Shown here: one piece after another, positions 8,035 to 18,483 of the stretch
Layout of the letters: every line of letters begins with the position of its first letter
Position numbering within the stretch: the first letter of the stretch is position 1
Assembly (NCBI GenBank): GCA_022072145.1
Contig: JAJVIG010000009.1
Coordinates: 20,038 to 84,037, forward strand
From: Pseudomonadales bacterium
Lineage (GTDB): Bacteria > Pseudomonadota > Gammaproteobacteria > Pseudomonadales > UBA5518
Direction of reading: 5' to 3'
Length of the DNA: 64,000 nt
Translations under genes and position numbers: made by a program
Notes under the pieces: generated by a model
What the model was told of the DNA's origin: nothing
Database searches by the model: none
What the model saw: the letters and a program-made list of their open reading frames with translations, nothing else

Positions 8035-9618
8035 ATGAATCGAACGGCGCCGCGCATCGACCCGGCGCCACTGCTGGTGCTGGGCATGCACCGCAGCGGC
8101 ACGAGCTGCGTGGCGGGCATGCTGCAGGGCTGCGGGTTCCACGCCGGCGAGGTCAGCGCCTGGGACCCGTACAACCAGCGCGGCAATCGCGAGGACCCGG
8201 AGATCGTCAGGCTCAACGACGCCGTCCTGCAGCGCCACGATGCCGCGTGGAACGATCCGCCGCGCACGCCGCTCACGTTGATCGGCGAGACGCTGCGCGG
8301 CACGCGAGATGCGATCCTCGCGAGCGTGGCGCAGCATGCGCAGGCGTGGATGTTCAAGGATCCGCGCACGTTGCTGACGTTGCCGTTCTGGCGTGAGGCG
8401 CTGCCGAATCCGTTCCGCATCGGGGTGTTCCGCCACCCGGTGCGGGTGGCGCTGTCGCTCTATTTCCGTGAGCCGGACACACAGGGGATCGGCGCCGGAC
8501 TGGCGTTGTGGCTCGACTACAACCGCCGGCTGCTCGCGGAGTACCGTCGTGCGCCGTTTCCGCTGCTGTGCTTCGATCTGCCGCGCGACGAATTCGTGTC
8601 GCGGCTCGACGCGGCGCTGCGCAGCGAGTGCGCCGTGCTGGTGGAGCGTTCGCTGATCGATCCCGGACGGGCAGGTGAGTTCTACGACGCCGGTCTCGTG
8701 CATCAGCAGGCGGTACCTCCCGCCGAGGAGTTGTTCGCCGACGACGCGGCGCGCGCGCTGTATAGCGAAGCGCTCGGGTTGCACGCCGAGCTGTGTGCGA
8801 TCGCCGGAGTCGATCCCGTGCACCTCGCGCTGCCGACGGCAAACGCGCTGTCGCCGGCGCGCTGGGAGCCGGTCGAGGCGGCCGTGCGCGAGGGGCGAGC
8901 CGGCGAGGCATTGCAGCTGATGCGCGAACTCCTCGCGTTCGCCCCGGATCCGCCTTCGGTGTGGCGGCGGATGATCGGCGTCGCGCGTGATGCCGGCATC
9001 GACACCGCGCAATTGTGCCGCGAGGCCGTTGCCGCCTGCGCCGGCGATGCCGCGCTGCGGGTCGAGCTGTGCGAGCAGTTGCAGCGCGAGCGGCTGAACG
9101 AGGAGGCGCTCGCAGCCGTCGACGAGGCGATCCGTCTGCGCCCGGACTGGTGGCTGCCGCAGTTGCGCCGCGGCGCGTGTCTGTCGGCGCTGGAGCGATG
9201 GCACGAAGCCGTGGCCAGCCTGCAGCGCGCGCGGGACATGAATGCGCGTTACCACTGGACCCTGTTACCGCTGGCGATCGCACAGCTGCGCGCGGGGATG
9301 CGGGAGGTTGCCGGCGAGACCTTCGCGGCGGCGTTGCGCGATAATCCACAGGAACGCAAGTGCGTGATGCACCACCAGTGGGCCAACGCGCTGGCCGAGA
9401 CCGGCGACATCGAGCGCGCGCTGGCGCATCACGAGCAAGCCTGCGCCGGTATCGCGTGCAAGCCTTATATGGTCGCCGGCTGGGCGGGAATGTTGTTGCG
9501 CCATGGGCAGGCCGGGCGGGCGCTGTCCGTGCTCGACGAGGCCGTGGCGCGCGGGCTGGAGGGTCCGGCGCTGCGCTCGATGCGCCAGCGGGTCATGCAG
9601 CGGCGCGCGGGTGCGTGA
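8035..9618 (+). CDS. Sulfotransferase-family protein fused to TPR repeats
   Basis: A 527-residue cytoplasmic protein. The N-terminal half (about 10-260) is a sulfotransferase fold: the 5'-phosphosulfate loop is GMHRSGTSCVAG (17-28) and the 3'-phosphate motif is RHPVRVALSLYFRE. The C-terminal half (about 280-520) is made of TPR-like helical pairs (for example EEALAAVDEAIRLRPDWW and WHEAVASLQRARDMNARYHW). The order is the reverse of TPST-like proteins with N-terminal TPRs. It sits just before the RTX gene with a 48-base gap. The acceptor (glycan, protein or metabolite) is unknown. Confidence 0.8.
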   Translation: MNRTAPRIDPAPLLVLGMHRSGTSCVAGMLQGCGFHAGEVSAWDPYNQRGNREDPEIVRLNDAVLQRHDAAWNDPPRTPLTLIGETLRGTRDAILASVAQHAQAWMFKDPRTLLTLPFWREALPNPFRIGVFRHPVRVALSLYFREPDTQGIGAGLALWLDYNRRLLAEYRRAPFPLLCFDLPRDEFVSRLDAALRSECAVLVERSLIDPGRAGEFYDAGLVHQQAVPPAEELFADDAARALYSEALGLHAELCAIAGVDPVHLALPTANALSPARWEPVEAAVREGRAGEALQLMRELLAFAPDPPSVWRRMIGVARDAGIDTAQLCREAVAACAGDAALRVELCEQLQRERLNEEALAAVDEAIRLRPDWWLPQLRRGACLSALERWHEAVASLQRARDMNARYHWTLLPLAIAQLRAGMREVAGETFAAALRDNPQERKCVMHHQWANALAETGDIERALAHHEQACAGIACKPYMVAGWAGMLLRHGQAGRALSVLDEAVARGLEGPALRSMRQRVMQRRAGA

Positions 9619-9666
9619 GGTGGTGGAAGGGTCCGATTGGCACGGTGCCGTAAGGAGATGCGATAC

Positions 9667-11655
9667 ATGGACGATTTTCGTGACGGTCCCTTCGACATAT
9701 CGAAACCTCTGGGCCAACTTTCCTTTGGTGGCTCGATTTCCGGGGTGATCGATACGGCATCCGACCTCGATGTGTTTGCGGTCACCCTCAGCGCGGGACA
9801 GAACTACGTATTCGATCTCGCAGGGAGCGAGCGGGACGGCGGCACGCTGCCCGATCCGGAGCTTCATCTCTGCGACGCGGATGGACAGTCGATCGAAGAC
9901 TACGACTGGGACTTCAGTGTCGGCAAGGACACCATGGTGTTCTCGGCCAAGACCTCGGGTACCCACTACCTCGTGGTGGGTAGCCAGCAGGCGTCGGAGA
10001 CCGGATCCTATACCCTGAGCGCGGCGCTCGGAGCGGACGATTATCCGGATAACGTCACCGACGATTGGGGACTTCCCGGGGCGTTGCGCCTCGGCCTCAT
10101 GGCGACCGGTACCATCGAGATCGTCGGTGACACCGATCTCTTTTCCATGGAACTCGAGGCGGGCACGACGTATTACTTGTGGGCGTCGAGGATCCTGGCA
10201 CAACTGTTCCTGTTTCCTCCGGACGTCCTGCTGCTGCGAGACTCGTATCTTCGCGTCTACGACGCGACAGGGCAGTTGCTGCGGTCCAACGACGACGGCC
10301 CTTCCGGGAGCATGGACCCGTTGGTGGAATTCACTCCGGAGGTTTCGGGAACCTACTACGCCCGGATCGGTACCAGTCCGAAGCTTGCCTACGGCGCGGG
10401 AAACTACGGGCTGGCGCTCACTCCGGAACACGGCGTATCGATCGCAGGCACCGACAGCGACGAGTTCATCTATGGCGGACAGGGGGGTGACAACACCCTC
10501 GATGGCCAGGGTGGTGCGGATACCTTGATGGGCTACCGGTACGACGACGAGCTGCTGGGCGGTGAGGGAGACGACATCCTGTACGAAATGCTGGGCGGTG
10601 ACGACACGCTCTCGGGTGGTGCTGGCGTGGACCGTCTCTCGAGCGGTCCGGGTAACGACCTTCTGGATGGAGGCACGGGCGAGGACTTTCTGTTCGGGTC
10701 AACGGGAAACGACGTATACATCGTCGACAGTGTGGCAGACACGGCGTCCGAGCGTGGTTCGGAGGGAGTCGACACCGTGCGCGCGAGCGTGGACTGGACG
10801 CTCGGTGCCAATCTCGAGCGACTCGTTCTAACGGGTGCGGCGGGGGCCGGCTCCGGCAACGAGATTGCCAACTACGTGAAGGGTAACGCGGCCGACAACC
10901 TGCTGCGCGGACACGACGGGGAAGACACGCTGGCAGGGGGCGCGGGAGCGGACACCCTGGAAGGGGGTGCGGGGGGCGATGTCTATTACGTGAACACGGG
11001 TGACGCGGTGCGCGAAGCCCAGTCCGCCGGGTGGGACCTGGTCGTGAGCCCGGTATCGTGGACGCTCGGGGCGAACGTGGAAAACCTCACACTGGGCGGG
11101 AGTGCGGGTCATGCCGGAACCGGCAACCTCCTGGGCAACATGATCGCCGGCAATGGCGGCCCCAACCTCCTGCAGGGACTGAAGGGCAACGACCAGCTTC
11201 ATGGCAGCGGCGGCAACGATACGCTCCAGGGCGGTGCGGGATACGACACGCTCTTCGGCGCGGCCGGTGACGATGTCCTGATGGGCGGCGAAGGCAAGGA
11301 CGTCCTTTGCGGCGGTGCGGGTGCCGACGTCTTCGTGTTCAGCACCGCACTGCTTGCCGGTGTGAACGTCGATACGCTGCGTGATTTCGTTTCCGGAGTG
11401 GATTTGCTGCGGCTGGACCATGATGTGTTCACCGCCGTGTTCCCCGGGCAAGCCGTGGGAGTCGAACGTTTCCTTTCCGGTCCCGATGCCACGACCGGCC
11501 TCACGCCGGAACACCGGATCGTGTACGACACGGACACCGGCTCGCTCTACTACGATGCCGACGGTGCGGGCGGTACCGCGGCGGTGAAGTTCGCGATCCT
11601 CGGTGTCGACTCGCACCCGGATCTCCGGGCGAGCGACTTCGTGATCGTGGCCTGA
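9667..11655 (+). CDS. RTX calcium-binding secreted protein with two PPC-like domains
   Basis: A 662-residue acidic protein. Two beta-sandwich pre-peptidase C-terminal-like (PPC) domains occupy about residues 10-120 (SDLDVFAVTLSAGQNYVFDL) and 130-250 (DTDLFSMELEAGTTYYLWA). RTX nonapeptide repeats follow (GGxGxDxLx: GGAGVDRLSSGPGNDLLDGG, GGEGKDVLCGG), broken by VDTVRASVDWTLGANLERL-type linkers. The C-terminal block DVFVFSTALLAGVNVDTL...DFVSG...LRLDH is the typical hydrophobic end recognised by type I secretion. No signal peptide is seen. The ATG at 9667 has AGGAG 9 bases upstream; TTG 9637 and ATG 9658 are poorer. No catalytic domain and no secretion ABC genes are visible in the window. Confidence 0.87.
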   Translation: MDDFRDGPFDISKPLGQLSFGGSISGVIDTASDLDVFAVTLSAGQNYVFDLAGSERDGGTLPDPELHLCDADGQSIEDYDWDFSVGKDTMVFSAKTSGTHYLVVGSQQASETGSYTLSAALGADDYPDNVTDDWGLPGALRLGLMATGTIEIVGDTDLFSMELEAGTTYYLWASRILAQLFLFPPDVLLLRDSYLRVYDATGQLLRSNDDGPSGSMDPLVEFTPEVSGTYYARIGTSPKLAYGAGNYGLALTPEHGVSIAGTDSDEFIYGGQGGDNTLDGQGGADTLMGYRYDDELLGGEGDDILYEMLGGDDTLSGGAGVDRLSSGPGNDLLDGGTGEDFLFGSTGNDVYIVDSVADTASERGSEGVDTVRASVDWTLGANLERLVLTGAAGAGSGNEIANYVKGNAADNLLRGHDGEDTLAGGAGADTLEGGAGGDVYYVNTGDAVREAQSAGWDLVVSPVSWTLGANVENLTLGGSAGHAGTGNLLGNMIAGNGGPNLLQGLKGNDQLHGSGGNDTLQGGAGYDTLFGAAGDDVLMGGEGKDVLCGGAGADVFVFSTALLAGVNVDTLRDFVSGVDLLRLDHDVFTAVFPGQAVGVERFLSGPDATTGLTPEHRIVYDTDTGSLYYDADGAGGTAAVKFAILGVDSHPDLRASDFVIVA

Positions 11656-11676
11656 ATCCCGGCTACGACGGGGTTT

Positions 11677-12903
11677 TCAGCGCGTCGGGAGCGGTTGGCC
11701 CAGCGCTCGATAGAGGGGTTCCAGGACCGCATCCGCGCGCTCGTTCTCGAAGCGCTTGCCAGGGCGGTTGGTCAGGTAGGCGAACGTGACGCGCGCCTCC
11801 GGGTCGGCGAAGCCGAGGCTGCCGCCGTAACCGAAATGGCCGTACGCGGCGTCGCCGCCACCGATGCGCCGACCCGGGCGCGACAGCTGGAAGCCGAGTC
11901 CGAAGCGCGAGTGTTTTCCCAGCACCCGGTCGGTGCCGTCGGACTGGATGCTCGTGGCCTCGGCGCGCAGTCCCGGACCGACGATGCCGCCAGCGGCCGC
12001 ATCGCTGCGCATGAACACGTCGTAGAGCCGGGCCACGGCGCGTGCCGTCGCGTGGGCGTTGGTCGAGGGGATCTGCGCCGAGCGCCACGCCGGCAGGTTC
12101 ACGACCCCGAAGCCCGAGATGCCGAGCGGATTGAAGTACACGCTGGCGAGCATCTCGTCGGTGGCGGCATCGCCGGTCGCAAGGTGTTCGCGCACGCCGG
12201 CGCGCGGGTCGGTGATCGGACCCGCCGCGGACTCGGCGATCGGCGCGACCCGTGCGTGTTCTTGCCATGGCAGCCCCACGTGGTAGTCGGCTCCAAGCGG
12301 TCCGGTCAGGCGCTCGCGCAACGCGCTGCCGAACGACACGCCGAGCCGGCGCACCAGCGGTTCGCCGATCAGGAAACCGTGCGTGTTGACGTGGTAGCCG
12401 TGCGCGCTGCCGGGTTCCCAGAACGGCTCCTGGGCAGCGAGCGCACTGCTCATCGTCGACCAGTCCCAGAGGGCCTCCGGCGGCAGCGGGCGACGCACGC
12501 CGGGCAGCCCGCCGCGATGCGCGAGCAGCATGCGCAACGTGATCCGCTCCTTGCCGGTAGAGGCGATCTCGGGCCAGACGGAGGCAAGCGGGCGGTCGAG
12601 CGCCAGTTCGCCGCGCTCCACCAGCGACAGCACCAGCATCGAGGCCACGCCCTTGCCGACCGAGTAGATGTCGACCAGCGTGTCCTGCTCCCAGGGCCGC
12701 GTGCGTCCGGTGTCCTGGTGCCCGCCCCACAGATCGACGGCCATGCGCCCGTCGACGAACACGCAGACCGCGGCGCCGAGTTCGTTGCGCGAGCGGAAGT
12801 TCTCGCGGAACGCCTCACCCGCCGCGGCGAAGGCCGGATCGCAGTGACCGCCGATCGGCGGATCACCGGCGGGGCTGGGGTCGCTCACGGGTGCGGTGCT
12901 CAT
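11677..12903 (-). CDS. Beta-lactamase-fold serine hydrolase (EstB/class C type)
   Basis: A 408-residue serine hydrolase of the class C beta-lactamase/EstB esterase family. The nucleophile motif is SVGK (S81, K84); a tyrosine element GYHVNTHGFLIGE lies near residue 178, and a C-terminal FGYGGSLGFADP matches the HxG-like strand of this group. No signal peptide is visible, which fits an intracellular esterase rather than a drug-resistance beta-lactamase. The start at 12903 has GAGG about 9 bases upstream. It is the last gene of a co-directional set with the SDR and DUF1214 genes, separated from the SDR by a REP pair. Confidence 0.85.
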   Translation of the reverse strand: MSTAPVSDPSPAGDPPIGGHCDPAFAAAGEAFRENFRSRNELGAAVCVFVDGRMAVDLWGGHQDTGRTRPWEQDTLVDIYSVGKGVASMLVLSLVERGELALDRPLASVWPEIASTGKERITLRMLLAHRGGLPGVRRPLPPEALWDWSTMSSALAAQEPFWEPGSAHGYHVNTHGFLIGEPLVRRLGVSFGSALRERLTGPLGADYHVGLPWQEHARVAPIAESAAGPITDPRAGVREHLATGDAATDEMLASVYFNPLGISGFGVVNLPAWRSAQIPSTNAHATARAVARLYDVFMRSDAAAGGIVGPGLRAEATSIQSDGTDRVLGKHSRFGLGFQLSRPGRRIGGGDAAYGHFGYGGSLGFADPEARVTFAYLTNRPGKRFENERADAVLEPLYRALGQPLPTR

Positions 12904-12925
12904 GGCGGCATCCTCGCGTTCGGCC

Positions 12926-12975
12926 GTAGGTCCGGGCTGTGCCCGGACATTCGTTCGGCCACAGGCCGAACCTAC
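12926..12975. repeat. BIME: two inverted GTAG-headed REP units
   Basis: A plus-strand REP at 12926-12949 (GTAGG head, stem TCCGGGC/GCCCGGA) faces a minus-strand REP at 12953-12975 (stem TTCGGCC/GGCCGAA, GTAG head reversed). It nearly matches the last two units of the array at 3380-3432, including the 3-7 base link. The reversed head supplies the TAG stop of the SDR gene. It lies between two co-directional genes of a likely operon and could attenuate or stabilise the message. Confidence 0.9.
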
Positions 12976-13817
12976 ACGGACATCGGGTTGCCGTCGAGTC
13001 CGCGTACCTCGCGGCCGTAGCGTTCGAGCAAGGGGCCGCTGAGCACGCACAAGCCCGAGCAGGTCGCGGGCGGCTCGCTGCACAGCAGCAGCGCGGCTTC
13101 CGCCATCTGTTCCAGCGGTTCCCAGATCGCTTCCTTGTCGATGGTGTTGATGTGCAACGCGCCTTCGCTGGCCACCGCCTCGACCGGCGCGAGCGTGTTG
13201 ACCGCGACGTTCTGCTCGGCGAGTTCCACCGCCGCGCCCGCGCTCATGCGCTCCAGCGCGGCCTTGGTGCTCGCGTAGATGGTCGGACCGGTTTCGCGGT
13301 GAAAGCGCTCGTAGCGCGGGTCGCTGCCCCACGGCGCCGAAGGCGGCATCCGTGTCGTCGCGCTGGAGATGTTCAGCATCCAGCCGGCGCCGCGCTCGCG
13401 CATCGACGGCAGCGCGCGCTGCATCAGGTCGAGCGGCGCCTGGAAGTTGATCTCGAAGCTGAGCAGCAACCGCTTGCGCGACATCGTCAGCGTGGGTTCG
13501 TAGAAACCGCGCGCCGCGTTGTTCACGAGGATGTCGATGCCGCCCCAGGCCGCGATCGTCTCGTCGATGATCCGCGCGCGGTCGTCCGGATTCGCGAGAT
13601 CGGCGGTCACGGTCAGGCATTCGCCGCCCGCCGCACGGATCTGCTCGGCCACTTCCCGCAGCGTGCCGGGCAGGTAATTGCCCTGACCCGTGTCGCCGGT
13701 GCGCGCGGTGATCACGACGCGCGCGCCCTCGGCGGCAAAGCGCCTGGCGATGCCCACACCGATGCCGCGGCTCGCGCCGGTCACGATCGCCACCTTGCCT
13801 GCAAGTATTCCACCCAT
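12972..13817 (-). CDS. Short-chain dehydrogenase/reductase
   Basis: A 281-residue classical-type SDR. The nucleotide loop TGASRGIGVGIA (about 14-25), NNAARG, the serine ISSATT and the catalytic YASTK are all present. An unusual insert around PPSAPWGSDPRYERFHRETG lies between the serine and the tyrosine. The C-terminal LLERYGREVRGLDG resembles SDRs found with steroid or lipid catabolism genes. The start at 13817 is set by GGAG 10 bases upstream and by the DUF1214 stop 20 bases before. The stop TAG (12972-12974) is part of the REP head. Confidence 0.85.
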   Translation of the reverse strand: MGGILAGKVAIVTGASRGIGVGIARRFAAEGARVVITARTGDTGQGNYLPGTLREVAEQIRAAGGECLTVTADLANPDDRARIIDETIAAWGGIDILVNNAARGFYEPTLTMSRKRLLLSFEINFQAPLDLMQRALPSMRERGAGWMLNISSATTRMPPSAPWGSDPRYERFHRETGPTIYASTKAALERMSAGAAVELAEQNVAVNTLAPVEAVASEGALHINTIDKEAIWEPLEQMAEAALLLCSEPPATCSGLCVLSGPLLERYGREVRGLDGNPMSV

Positions 13818-13837
13818 CGTTCCATGCTCCCTGGTAT

Positions 13838-14962
13838 TTACGCCGGTGATCGGTCGGTCCTGACCACGCGCAGTTCCGGCAGCGGCTGCGGTGGCGCGTC
13901 GACGAAACGCACGTTGAGAATTCCCTGGCGGTGACCGGTGGTGTCCAGCCAGTGGTACCCCGGCAACCCCGGATCGCGTGCGGCGATCGCGATGCGCACC
14001 GGCGCATCGGGCGCGAAGGCGTGCATCAGCGGGTTCACGTGCACCGGGTAGTGCAGATAATCGAGCGATTCGAACCAGTGGTTCGACAGCACCACGTTCC
14101 AGAAGCAGCCGGCCGGCGGCGTGAACTCGAGCAGCAGCACCTCGTCGTCCTGCAGGCTGAAGTAGCAGCTCGGGTACTGGTAGCGCGAATCCGCGAAGCT
14201 GCTGCCCACGGTCGAGGCATCGGTGGCGAAGAAGCGGTTCGGCGTGTGCTGCCATTGTTCCGCCATTTGCGCGAAGTAGCGGATCGAGTAGTCGACGTAG
14301 CCTCCCACGCTGCGCAGCGCCTTCGCCATCGCGAGTGCGTCCAGCGGGGGCGGCGGGTGGCCGTCCAGGCAGCTGATCGCGAACCGGCTGGGGATCGCCT
14401 CACGGCGGTTCGCGACGGTCTCGCGGATCAACAGCGTGCCGGCGTCCTCGCTGAGCGGCAGCCAGTTGCGCGTGCGTGGTTCACCGCCGAGGTGCACCAC
14501 GCAGCGTCCGTCGGCATCGCGGTGCAGCTTCGCGAGCGACAGTTCGCCGACGGTGCGCCGTCCGCCGTCGCGGTTCAGCCCGCCGGCGTAGACGATGATG
14601 CTGAGGTCCACGTTCGGCTGCAGCTGGATGTCGAGCCGGTAGCGGTGCGTGCCGCGGATGCGGCCCCAGTAATACAGGTTGTCGGGGTTGTCGCCGCCGG
14701 ATTTCAGGGTGGGGTTCTGGTAGAACAGCGCGGGTGCCGCCGGCGTGCCGTTCTCGAGGATCAGCTCGAGCCCCATGCGCGCCAGCCGCGTCAGGTAGCG
14801 ATAACCCTCCGCGAGTTCGCGCTCGCGATCCACCGATTCGACCGCCTGCACCAGGCGCCCGGCGGCCTTGAGGCGGTCGCAGAACGCGTCCCACGCGCTG
14901 CCGTCGCGCAGTGCGGCTCGCAGTGCGTCGTCCGGATCGGGCGTGTTCGTCGGGTCGTTCAT
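13838..14962 (-). CDS. DUF1214 domain-containing protein
   Basis: A 374-residue protein with the DUF1214 signature near the C-terminus: YFSLQDDEVLLLEFTPP, CFWNVVLSNHWFESLDY and a final strand pair around residues 310-370. The N-terminal half has the pattern LKSGGDNPDNLYYWGRIRGT that is typical for this family. The family is of unknown biochemistry; members often sit in clusters for degradation of hydrophobic compounds. It is the first gene of a set with the SDR (20 bases downstream) and the esterase. Confidence 0.8.
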   Translation of the reverse strand: MNDPTNTPDPDDALRAALRDGSAWDAFCDRLKAAGRLVQAVESVDRERELAEGYRYLTRLARMGLELILENGTPAAPALFYQNPTLKSGGDNPDNLYYWGRIRGTHRYRLDIQLQPNVDLSIIVYAGGLNRDGGRRTVGELSLAKLHRDADGRCVVHLGGEPRTRNWLPLSEDAGTLLIRETVANRREAIPSRFAISCLDGHPPPPLDALAMAKALRSVGGYVDYSIRYFAQMAEQWQHTPNRFFATDASTVGSSFADSRYQYPSCYFSLQDDEVLLLEFTPPAGCFWNVVLSNHWFESLDYLHYPVHVNPLMHAFAPDAPVRIAIAARDPGLPGYHWLDTTGHRQGILNVRFVDAPPQPLPELRVVRTDRSPA

Positions 14963-15219
14963 GCTGCGGATGTCATCGGGCGCGGACGCCTATCGGACAC
15001 ACGCCGGCGGGGGCTTGTCTACTCGCTTTCCGGAACCTGTCCATGCACGGGGGGCAGGCAGGAAAAATATTGAAAAACAGAGTGTTATGTATTGTCCGCC
15101 TGCAGCCTCGGCAGGCGTCAGCACCCCTGCTCGCTTTTTGTCGGGCCGTCGCGTCGCGGTTTCGGGCGCTGCGCCCGTCGCGCGGGCAGCACACGGGCGC
15201 CGTGCCGGAGCCAAACCGG

Positions 15220-16686
<1,467 letters not shown>

Positions 16687-16849
16687 CGGAATGCTCCTGG
16701 CCGCGCGCTGGCCGCGGCGATGGTCTTGCTGTGCGCTCCTCGCTTCGATGATACGCGTCGTCGCTGCGATCGACACCGCGGGCCGTCGGCGATACCCTGC
16801 GGCCGATGGCGCCGTGCGTTGGTTGCGGCCGGCAGCGGAGGATAGCCGC

Positions 16850-17557
16850 ATGATCGACGTCAGTGTGTACCGCTACCACCCGGAACACGATGCCGAACCG
16901 TGGATGCAGCGCCTGGGTGTGCCGGAGGCATTCCGCTCGCGCATGGTGCTGGACGTGCTGCACCACCTCTACGAGCAGGACCAGACGCTGGCTTTCCGGC
17001 GCTCGTGCCGCGAGGGTGTCTGCGGGTCGGACGGGATGAACATCAACGGCAAGAACGGCCTGGCCTGCGTGACGCCGGTGGCCGATGCGATGCAGGGGCA
17101 TGAGGTGCTCACGCTGCGCCCCTTGCCCGGCATGCCGGTGATCCGTGACCTGATCGTCGACCAGACGCTGTTTTTCCGGCAGTACGAGCGCGTGAAGCCG
17201 TGGCTGATCAACGACGATCCGCCACCCCCGCGCGAGCGCTTGCAGTCGGTGGAGGAACGCGCGGCGCTCGATGGCCTCTACGAATGCATTCTCTGCGGCT
17301 GCTGTTCCTCGCAGTGTCCGTCCTGGTGGTGGAATCCGGACCGTTACATCGGTCCGGCCGGACTGCTGCAGGCGTACCGCTTCATCGCGGACTCGCGCGA
17401 CGGGGCCACCGATGAACGGCTGTCGGATCTGGACGATCCGTACCGCCTGTTCCGCTGCCGCAGCATCGGCAACTGCAGCTGGGTGTGCCCCAAGGGGCTG
17501 GATCCCATGGGCGCGATCGGCCATATCCGCCGCGAACTGGCGAAGAAGGGCACGTAG
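16850..17557 (+). CDS. sdhB: Succinate dehydrogenase iron-sulfur subunit
   Basis: A 235-residue Fe-S subunit of complex II. The [2Fe-2S] motif [10 protein letters not shown] with downstream GLAC is like that of E. coli SdhB (third ligand Asp). The [4Fe-4S] motif [12 protein letters not shown] and the [3Fe-4S] motif [14 protein letters not shown] are intact. The start has GGAG about 8 bases upstream. The other subunits (sdhC, sdhD, sdhA) are not adjacent: the upstream gene is fumC on the other strand and the downstream gene is a TetR regulator. Either the operon is split or this is a second copy. Confidence 0.93.
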   Translation: MIDVSVYRYHPEHDAEPWMQRLGVPEAFRSRMVLDVLHHLYEQDQTLAFRRSCREGVCGSDGMNINGKNGLACVTPVADAMQGHEVLTLRPLPGMPVIRDLIVDQTLFFRQYERVKPWLINDDPPPPRERLQSVEERAALDGLYECILCGCCSSQCPSWWWNPDRYIGPAGLLQAYRFIADSRDGATDERLSDLDDPYRLFRCRSIGNCSWVCPKGLDPMGAIGHIRRELAKKGT

Positions 17558-17619
17558 CCGATCGGGTCGCGGGCAGCGTACCGTGGAGGCTCCGTCGAAG
17601 GCGTATACTGCGCCGCGTC

Positions 17620-18321
17620 ATGAGCGATGCCACCGAGCTTCCCATCGTCCGCCGCAGCGCGCGCACCGGTCGCGTGCAGTCGCCGCTGCGCAAGCGGCCG
17701 CCGCGCCAGCAGCGCGCACTGGCCACGCTGGCGGCGATCCACGAAGCGGCGCTCAGGATTCTCGACAGCGAGGGCGAGCAGGCCTTCAACACCAACCGGG
17801 TTGCCGCCGTCGCAGGCGTCAGCGTAGGCACGCTGTACCGGTATTTTCCGAACAAGGAAGCGATCATCGACAGCCTGTGCAACGAACTGTTGCACCGCAG
17901 CCTGGAAGAGATGACCGCGATCAGCGAGCGCTCGATCGAACTCGCCCGCCATTCGCTCGACGCGGTGGTGCGCCAGATCGTCGAGGCGGAGGTCGCGCGG
18001 CACCGGCGCATCCTGCGGCTGCTGAAGAGCTTCTACCGCGATATCCACTGGCATTACGATTACGAGCAGCACGTGCTCAGCAATCTGCCCGAGCGCATGC
18101 ACACCGCCGAGTGGTTGCGCAGGGTACTGAACAAGTACCGCGCCGAACTCGTGGTCACGGACCCGGTCTTCGCCGCCCGCGTGGTGGTGCACATGATCGA
18201 GGGCACCGTACATTCGGCGCTGTCGCGTGAGCCGGAGCTGATCGACGACGATCGCCTGGTCCGTGAACTGGCAGCTGCCGTGATGCGTTATCTGCGAGGC
18301 GGGTCGACGCCCGGCGCTTGA
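17620..18321 (+). CDS. TetR family transcriptional regulator
   Basis: A 233-residue regulator. The N-terminal HTH is clear: ALATLAAIHEAALRILDSEG then RVAAVAGVSVGTLYRYFPNK (about residues 25-80). The C-terminal half is an all-helical ligand domain with no recognisable substrate signature. It follows sdhB by 62 bases and precedes the TonB receptor/sulfatase/GMC cluster, so that cluster is the likely target; this is inferred from position only. Confidence 0.85.
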   Translation: MSDATELPIVRRSARTGRVQSPLRKRPPRQQRALATLAAIHEAALRILDSEGEQAFNTNRVAAVAGVSVGTLYRYFPNKEAIIDSLCNELLHRSLEEMTAISERSIELARHSLDAVVRQIVEAEVARHRRILRLLKSFYRDIHWHYDYEQHVLSNLPERMHTAEWLRRVLNKYRAELVVTDPVFAARVVVHMIEGTVHSALSREPELIDDDRLVRELAAAVMRYLRGGSTPGA

Positions 18322-18322
18322 A

Positions 18323-18334
18323 GGGGCATGCCCC
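18323..18334. promoter_or_regulatory. Perfect 12-bp palindrome GGGGCATGCCCC, possible operator
   Basis: An exact palindrome begins one base after the TetR stop codon and lies 150 bases before the TonB receptor start, upstream of a -10-like TATAAC near 18363. It could be an operator for the neighbouring TetR protein or a short transcript hairpin. No second copy was seen upstream of the TetR gene. Confidence 0.25.
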
Positions 18335-18483
18335 GGTGGCACGCATGGCTCGCGATCGCGGGTATAACTTTTGGTGAATGCCCGCGTATTTTTATTCGTT
18401 AGCCCGATTTCCCCACGTCTGCTCTCATTCCGCACGTGCCAGTTCGAGCTGGCGTCGCGCAACCGGAACGAGAGGACAAGACA

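Noticed and set aside
11677..12903. Antibiotic-resistance class C beta-lactamase
   Set aside because: There is no signal peptide, and the overall pattern is that of EstB-like esterases, set in a catabolic-type operon.
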